A stretch of 64,000 nt of DNA, from contig CM048839.1 of the NCBI GenBank assembly GCA_026545765.1, positions 56,049,177-56,113,176 of the forward strand, given 5' to 3'. Of this stretch, positions 57,697 through 64,000 are shown in pieces; the first letter of the stretch is position 1, and each line of letters begins with the position of its first letter. Under the pieces are notes generated by a model that was given only the letters and a program-made list of their open reading frames with translations, was not told the origin of the DNA and made no database searches. The position numbers and the translations under genes are program-made. Origin of the DNA: Plantago major (Eukaryota > Streptophyta > Magnoliopsida > Lamiales > Plantaginaceae).

Positions 57697-59468
57697 TAAT
57701 GTGTCAAATCAGAGTTTTAATATTTGTTTAAGCCAAGAGTTAATTCTCAACACTACGAAAACTTGTAGTGCAGTGAAGTTAACCCTGAGGTCGGTCTCTA
57801 AGGACTTAAGAAAGTGAGTATGGTTTACTAATAGTAATATGATCTGAAAGCGGTAAAAGTTTGTTTGCTTCGGCAACATAATGATAATCTAACTACGATG
57901 CAGACTAACTAGAAAACAGATTAACTTGTGAAGACGAATATATAAGCGGGAATTATGGTGTGGTGACAGAAATCAAGCTAGCTAGCAGGAATACATGCAA
58001 TAATAATGATATCGATTTACTCTAGTTATCATTGGGACACGTCCTAACGATCATTACACTGCTCTAGCTCTCTAGTTAGACACCTTATATCAGATAAGGT
58101 ACGAAGGACTATGACAATGAGCTAACTTATTTTGTTCTACAAAATATATAGCATTAGTGAAGGTGTCAAATTCATTAAGCTACAATTAATAAGCTAATGC
58201 AGTTATGTGTTTGCTACGAACCTATGGATTTGCAATCTCTAGACGTTTTGGTGGTAAATCAGTTGAATAATCCTTTGATGATTTTGTGGGTAAAACGCAA
58301 TACACATAACTACATACACATTTAATCAAAAGAGCACATAGTAAATCTCATCTTACTGTTATTGAATTGTATGAACCCTAACTAGCATGCATTGAATTCA
58401 TCACCACCCCATAATTTGGTGTTTAGCTACTCATGATATGCTTAAACATAATCAATATCATATACGAACACATAATAAACATAATCAATAACTAAATACC
58501 AAGAATCAAGAGTTCATACAGATTTTACCAAATTCTGTCACGAACTCTAGGTAAATACTGAAGAATCTTGAATTCAATTGGTAGAAAGAGAATGAATATG
58601 CTCCCAAATAAATATCAATCGTCGATTACAAGAAAGATCAGTTCAATTACATCCAGTAATAGGTAGGTAATTGCCTTGGAAAATTTCTAGGTTGAGAACA
58701 AAGTTGAAAAGAAACGGGGAAAAGAAGCGCTATGCGCCCGCATGGCGTGCGCCATGCGGCACGGCACCGTGTCGTACGCCACGGTGCTTTTGGCGTACGC
58801 CATGGACGCTTGGCACACTAGTTTTCGCCTTTAACTCCAAATTTGATATTTTTGGCCTTCCGACTCCGCTTCTAGCATCCGTTTGAGGCATTGGAACTCT
58901 GTACTCTTGTAAATGCATATAAAATGCATCCTTTTGCCTCCAATTAACGCGGTTTAGCCAAATACCTTCAAAACACACAAATAATCATCTGGGAGATATT
59001 CCCTCCCTTTTGGCTCTTGGTTTGTACCCCTATACTCTTGGCTCGGTATTTAGGTACTGAGACACGCTAGACGAGGGGGTAGCCGAGATAATCATCCGGG
59101 ATGATACCTTGGTTTTGGTTTTGAGATTGAGTTTTGTGTTTTGTTATCTCTGTGGTCGGTTTTTTTGGATTTGGAAAAGTATTGGCAGTTTTGAGTTCCT
59201 GTAGTAGAGTTGTGGTTTCTTTTGCTGATAGTGTCTGTTTGGGGATTGGAGAAACTTGTAATACTTTGTACTTGAACACTGCTTTTGTTCAGTTTCGGAT
59301 CTCTTGGTTGATGAATAAATTTAATTCTTCCAAAACAAAAACCTACAAAACACACAAATAACAAAACAAGTAAAAATACTCTAGGAAAACTAATAAAAAC
59401 TATACTTGAGAACGACAATAAGACGGTAAAAAAGACCAAATGAGACGGTGTAAAACCGACTCATCAAA
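57697..59468 (-). repeat. 3' LTR of the second gypsy element
   Basis: The right edge ACTCATCA at 59468 is next to the polypurine tract. The left edge at about 57697 aligns with the solo LTR at 13472 (GTGTCAAATC versus GCGTCAAATC, then AATTTGTTTA-like words). It contains a 361-bp retroposon; without that and its duplication it is about 1.4 kb. A GC-rich palindromic stretch lies at about 58728-58812. Confidence 0.7.
58985..59345 (+). mobile_element. Retroposon with exact 16-bp target duplication (361 bp)
   Basis: CAAAACACACAAATAA occurs at 58969-58984 and 59346-59361. The insert ends GATGAATAAATTTAATTC followed by an A-rich tail (CCAAAACAAAAACCTAC). It lacks a reading frame. It is most likely the 3' end of a LINE; a SINE is not excluded. 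Confidence 0.8.
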
Positions 59469-59482
59469 CTCCCCAAACCGAA

Positions 59483-60974
59483 CCCTTGCTTGTCCTCCAG
59501 CAACAGACTCTCTAAAAAACCTAGAAAAATAAAAACACACAGACACACAGATAAAGTCTAGCTCCCAAGCTACCGAGTCTACGATTGCGAGTAATAAACC
59601 CGAAAAATGCAAGAGGTTTGAAATCAAACTGACGTTTGCAGAAAAACAAGCAAAAATCCAAGAAGTTAGTTTCCTGAGTAAATAGAACTTAAGTCTAACC
59701 CGGTAATCCCTCACAAGTGGATCCTATGCAACTATCTCTCACTCTCCTGGAAGTGTCCAGTAAAAGTAATTACTCAAGCAATACAAAAAGTGAAAGGAAG
59801 GTGACTCACGTCACAATGATGCCTCAAATATCTCATGTAATGTACTCAATCAGTTAAGTCAGAAGGGACTTTTTATTCTAGAATCAACAACTTCAGTCTT
59901 GTAAATGGCAATCATTCTCTCTTTTTTCATTTTTTTATTTTTTATACTGTTTTGCATACTCCTTTTTTGCAGTCCTATAATGACACATATGTTTATTTTG
60001 TCTCTTTGTTTTGGTAGTGTCCGTTTTACCGAAAGTCCGCACTTTTGTGCTTGCTGGTTTGGTATACACGCCATCAACCCTCATGGTCATATGGCTTTTT
60101 AGAAACACGCCGGTATATAGGTAGTATTTGAAATGTGCCCAACACGACTAACGATGGTAACAAGTACCACAGATCCACTCTGAGGCTTATTATAATATTT
60201 TTTGAGAGAACAAAGCCAAATTACAGTCGTATATACATATATGGCGCACAGAAACCTCCTCCCCAAACCTTTTCTTGGAACGGGTTTGGGTTGAGCAAAT
60301 AAGGAATGAAAAACATGTCGTTCGTCATACTTAACCTACACAGAGTACACATGAACATGATGAGGCGCAAACAAGGGAGTTTGCACTTCCCGAAAATTCA
60401 CACAAGTACAAATTTGCCGGTATTATATTTTTTCATCGGCTAAGGTTTGCTTACAGGCTTTTGGACTACAGAACTAGAACAGACTTTCTATTTACAAGAG
60501 AAACGAACTTAACAAATTTATAACATGCCAACTGCTAATAATCAGAGATCAATCAAAACTCAAGCATTAAACAGGTTTAGTACATGAAATAGTACATTAA
60601 ACCTGGTGCCATCCGCTCATGTCAGTATGCCAGCCACGCATCTCGTCATACTGCGTAGTCCACCCCTGTGTAAATATGCTTACGAGCATAATACTCTGAA
60701 GCTCGCTCATCTTGATGAAGTCTTGATCATAATAAGTCTGAAGGGAGGACTGAGCTCACAAAATCTCGGCCTGAGTGCTTGCAAGCTGTGTGTACTGAAG
60801 CTGCAAAGCTGACTCGGAAACCTATATCTGTCTCTGCTGATCGGCGAGGGTGTCCAATATGCCAGAATACTGAGTGTCGTAAGTCGCAAAGTGACTGTCA
60901 AGATATCCCCTGAGGTCCTGGAAGTCGAAAGCATCTGCTGCAGCATGTGATGTACCCTTTGCCAGCTCTTGATG
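59483..60974 (-). other. 3' non-coding part of the second gypsy element
   Basis: No convincing gene. 59900-60190 shares ordered blocks with 18190-18460 and 24250 of the first gypsy element (GCACTTTTGTG, CATCAACCCTCATGG, CACGCCGGTAT, CAGATCCACTCTGAG). Between them the first element has its 5.7-kb island; here only about 20-40 bp separate the same blocks. 60606-60974 may be the decayed end of the ORF at 60975. Confidence 0.6.
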
Positions 60975-61853
60975 CTAACGGACAGGAGGTTCTTGGCGAG
61001 AACTCGATGCATTGCGAGCCTTGTCATAGACGTCGATGGTCGCCTTCATTGAGGTTGAGTTAAGCACATTGACCATGGTGCCTGTAATGCGGACTGGAAC
61101 TCCAGCTGCCTTACACATGGCGGTAATCATGCAGGGGAAAATGAGGCTGGCCTTCTTGAGAACCCGCTGAGCACAGAACTCGACGTAAAGAATGGCTCCC
61201 AAATCGATGAACTTCCCGGTCAAAATCCCATGCAGAGTATGGCTCTCATGTCCTCTTACCCACGCATCATTCTTGCTCGGGTAGACAGAAGCAATCAGCC
61301 ATTTCCAGAGTATCCTGGAATTCTTCCCCAGATCGTGCCTGCTAATCCGCCAGTCGCCGTCTTTCGGGAACGTGCGGTGGTCATGGGTTAGATCATGGGC
61401 AATCTCAGCAGGGATAGGAGTGGTTGGATCAGTGATAAGTGGCAGCACAACATATCCCTTCGGAATCATGTGAGGCACCCGGAGAAACTCAAATATGGCT
61501 AATGGTGAGAAATCCACCTCTTTGCCACGTACATGCACCCGATCCCCGTTTACATCCTCAAAATTGGCATAAAAGTCACGGACCAGATCGCCATCATACC
61601 CAAGGTATTTCCTGTTCACCTTGGTCCAGTTCCTCCCGGTGAGCGCCTTGTGCAAGGCCTGCATGTAGGGGTCGTCCGCTGGCTGCTCTCCCCATTCAAT
61701 CTCCCTTTCAGGTAGAAAGCCTCGTGTGTCCACCTTGTATTCCGTCCTGTACTGGACTACGAACTCACTTGATGGGAAGGCACTCGGCTAGGCGGCTCTG
61801 GAGGAAGAACCACTCTCCATGCGCAGACGTTTGCTTCCCCTTGTGCGAGTCAT
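60975..61853 (-). pseudogene. Athila-type 'putative plant transposon protein' ORF (fossil)
   Basis: A long minus-strand frame covers most of the region. Landmarks are LHKALTGRNWTKVNRKYLGY, VRDFYANFEDVNGDRVHVRG and FSPLAIFEFLRVP, then WKWLIASVYPSKNDAWV and GILTGKFIDLGAILYVEFCA. This is the pattern of the domain called 'putative plant transposon protein' found in the 3' ORF of Athila-like elements, where it has been discussed as env-like. The region opens near 61853 with MTRTRGSKRLRMESG. It is an old gypsy remnant, not a host gene. The biochemical role is unknown. Confidence 0.7.
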
Positions 61854-61917
61854 AATTTATCTGAAATTGAAAAACATGGGACAACGCAACATAGAGAGCA
61901 AACGGGTAAGTGAACAA

Positions 61918-61983
61918 TGATGAGGCGTATTTTGACACCTCATTTAACCCTTTTTACCCTTTTTTTATTAGTTGTTTACTTAT
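61918..61983 (+). repeat. Start of a plus-strand gypsy LTR, family of the 13472 solo LTR
   Basis: TGATGAGGCGTATTTTGACA and then CCTCATTTAACCC match the start of the solo LTR at 15631 (read on the minus strand) almost base for base for about 66 bp. The match stops at CTTAT where another LTR begins. Confidence 0.7.
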
Positions 61984-63170
61984 TGATGAGTTGATATTTT
62001 AACGACTCATTTAGTCTTTTTTAGCCGTGTTTTATTATGCCCTTTAGCCTTTTTGTTAGTATTTTAGTTCATTTTCACGTTTGGGTATTTTGTGTGTTTT
62101 TGTTCTTTTTAGGTGCTTTTTAGGTAAAGGCAAGAAGATGGAGGACCATTGTGCAATTTCAAGTTTGTCCAATGCTTCTAGAAGCACACAAGGCCAAGTA
62201 GTGGGCCATTACTCCGAAGGTGGTGACTTAGAAGTTGAGAAAAGGGAGTAAAAATAGGAAGAAGTGGAAACAATGGGAGGTTTCCCGGAGAGGTACCTCA
62301 CCGCGTTGAGCTCCATCGACATGGAGGCTCACCGCGGTCGAGCAAGCAAGATCAGAATGCGAGTTGATTCGTAGAAGTCGAGACCGCGGTGAGCAGGAAC
62401 ACGCAGAGAGGCTCGCATGGTGAGCAACGATATGTTGATTCAACACGATTCTGCGGTTTTCTCCACTAATTCGAATTTCTACTTGCTTGGTCTTATAAAT
62501 AGACCTCTTGTATTAGTGTAATTTTCATATCTTCATACTCCTAGACATATTCACTTTCAATTCAAGCATTGTAAAAGATTCTAGAGATTCAATTTCTCTT
62601 TCAATAGAAGCTCTATTTCCTTTAGGTGATCTTTGTGACTTAGAAATTTCCAGGTATTAATCATGCAAAACTTGGTGGATTCCTTTATGATTTTTACGTG
62701 ACAAGTTTTTACTTGTGATAATTGACTTCATGTTGTATCGGTGTGAACTTGCATTTGTCGCTACCTTTAATTAGAATATATCCGGATGAATGCATAGCTC
62801 GTGATAGGCTCATTTGTAGTTCATACGTACTTATAATCCGTATTTGGTTGAATTTGCAATAGCAGGGTGTGTGACCTGCAGGACTGGTAACCTTAATTGG
62901 TCCACCCGTATAAGCATATTACTTGAAAGGATTTATTGTCTTATGTTGTCTGTAGAATTGCATGATCTAGGCATTACCTTGTCTTGCAATTGTTTGATTT
63001 TATGCTAGGGTTGAAGTATCACTTTATCCAACTATCTGTTTACAGCGAATGCAAAATGAATCTATCTCTATTTGAACTAGCTTAATCAATTCCTCGAGAT
63101 AATGATCCTGTGGTTAAGAGCATTGTCTACAACAGTCGCTTTTTCTAATTGATTAAATCAAAGAACCCAA
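61984..63170 (+). repeat. Plus-strand Athila/Tat-like LTR, inserted in the previous LTR
   Basis: Starts TGATGAGTTGATATTTTAAC and continues with CGACTCATTTAGTCTTTTTT, resembling the start of the 57697-59468 LTR. A TATA box TATAAATA lies at 62494-62501. A pair of CCGCG palindromic blocks lies at about 62300-62400. The 3' boundary is not clear; 63060-63165 has the CTCGAGATAATGATCC-type sequence found near the end of related LTRs. No primer binding site follows. Confidence 0.6.
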
Positions 63171-64000
63171 ATTTTTTTTACTCTTGTGGATTATTTTTTA
63201 GTACTAACGGAAACTAACATTTCATTTAGTTCTGTTGGTATAGAAATTACCTCTCTGAGATATATGTATGGGAAGGGTAATATGGATGACTCTTACTTGC
63301 GAAGTGTGTGACAATGGAGAATATGGGCCTGAGAAATATTGCGTTGCGAGGAATCTCTTTCATTCGAGGAAGGAGAGGATGAAAAATTCCATGATACGAT
63401 GCAGTATTTTGAATTTGAGCAAGAGTAGCAGGTCACGACTTGTCGGAGTGCATGATGTTCTATTTCATGAGGCGTTGAGAGGGAAAATAGGAAGATAGTG
63501 GGTGTTATTGCGGTGGTTACCTTTGAGGGTGTGGATCTAGATCAAGCAAGAGAGTTATTGAACTAGCGCTTATCGACTAGGTTTCATTCCATGGGGTATG
63601 TACCAGCGTGTCTACTTGAAGGGAACTAGTTGAGTGAAGTGATGTAAGAAGGGCGTGATTCCGTGTCATGGATAAATATACTTCTTCCTTGTGATGATGG
63701 AGGCATGGATACCCCAGATTTAGAAAGCACTTCCATCCCACTGGAGCCCATAGAAAGTACTTACATGCCACTTGAACCCATATATAGCACTGTGCCTCAT
63801 CACCCCGACACCACACATATGTCATTACCTGAGGGGAGTTTTGTTGATCCTTTCTGCCCTTTTTCTTTGTTTCCTATTTATGAGTGTTATGTGCTTAAAT
63901 TTGAACATATTAACTCTCGACATACTCGTTTGCAGGATGACATGAGTATTGTGGGATGAACACACAATGGAGCAGAAGGTATTCACTGGAAGCTCCAAGT
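63171..64000 (+). other. Unrecognised segment at the right edge
   Basis: The plus strand has short coding-like frames. One (63663-63956) contains the imperfect peptide repeat MPLEPI[E/Y]ST and matches no domain I know. It may be the interior or flank of the gypsy elements around it. There is no strong evidence for a gene. Confidence 0.3.

Larger units (their letters stand above)
57697..61917 (-). mobile_element. Second Athila/Tat-like gypsy element, 3' part
   Basis: Minus-strand fossil. From right to left it shows an ORF of the 'putative plant transposon protein' type, a 3' non-coding module shared with the first gypsy element, a purine tract (GGTTTGGGGAGTT, minus, 59469-59482) and the 3' LTR (57697-59468). 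It is cut at 61917/61918 by a plus-strand gypsy LTR. Its gag, pol and 5' LTR would lie to the right, outside the window. It appears broken, with few breaks in the visible ORF region. Confidence 0.75.

Noticed and set aside
57728-57756. CACTAC...GTAGTG as a small CACTA end pair
   Set aside because: It aligns with the corresponding part of the solo LTR at 13472 and is LTR sequence forming a short palindrome.
1-64000. tRNA, rRNA, CRISPR arrays, riboswitches and prokaryotic operons
   Set aside because: None was seen on either strand, and the context is plant nuclear DNA; small tRNA genes cannot be excluded without a covariance-model search.

Overview
This is nuclear DNA from a flowering plant, most likely a eudicot. 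The evidence is one intronless AP2/ERF transcription factor gene in a dense field of plant transposons: Ty1/copia and Ty3/gypsy elements, a CACTA element, a Helitron, hAT and other MITEs, and non-LTR retroposons. The species cannot be named from the sequence. There is no sign of prokaryotic or organellar gene organisation, rRNA or CRISPR.

Layout. (1) 1-13025: a minus-strand Ty1/copia element of the SIRE/Maximus type with an env-like third region. Its 5' LTR and primer binding site are present and its 3' LTR lies off the left edge. (2) 13026-31661: an older minus-strand copia element, cut by the SIRE-like element, by a solo gypsy LTR (13472-15631, itself carrying an 826-bp hAT element) and by a 14.75-kb Athila/Tat-like gypsy element (16270-31021). 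The gypsy element has two LTRs and a gag-like region but no recognisable pol. It carries a 5.7-kb TA-rich island (about 18480-24240), a solo LTR (25920-26935) and a 385-bp hAT MITE (26989-27373). (3) 31660-33070: MITEs and a LINE-like tail. (4) 33071-39057: a minus-strand Helitron with a decayed Pif1-type helicase. (5) 39058-42500: a retroposon with a 17-bp target duplication, a MITE and a gypsy LTR remnant. (6) 42760-43518: the ERF gene, the only convincing host gene. (7) 43719-52580: a long inverted repeat split by a 7.17-kb CACTA element (44704-51877) with TNP2-like and TNPA-like genes. (8) 51880-57690: AT-rich intergenic DNA with MITEs, a hAT element, a LINE tail and a CACTA remnant. (9) 57697-61917: the 3' part of a second Athila/Tat-like element, with one long ORF of the 'putative plant transposon protein' kind. 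(10) 61918-64000: gypsy LTR starts, one inside another, then an unrecognised tail.

How it fits together: the window records serial nested insertion, and many junctions are fixed by exact target-site duplications (ATTCT, TGTTT, ATAAAAAT, GGATGGAT, TAA and 12-17 bp retroposon duplications). Points worth a second look are paired GC-rich palindromes at a similar offset in four gypsy LTR families, the TA-rich island, the repeated Helitron 5' ends, and the mobile DNA lying within about 90 bp of the ERF TATA box.
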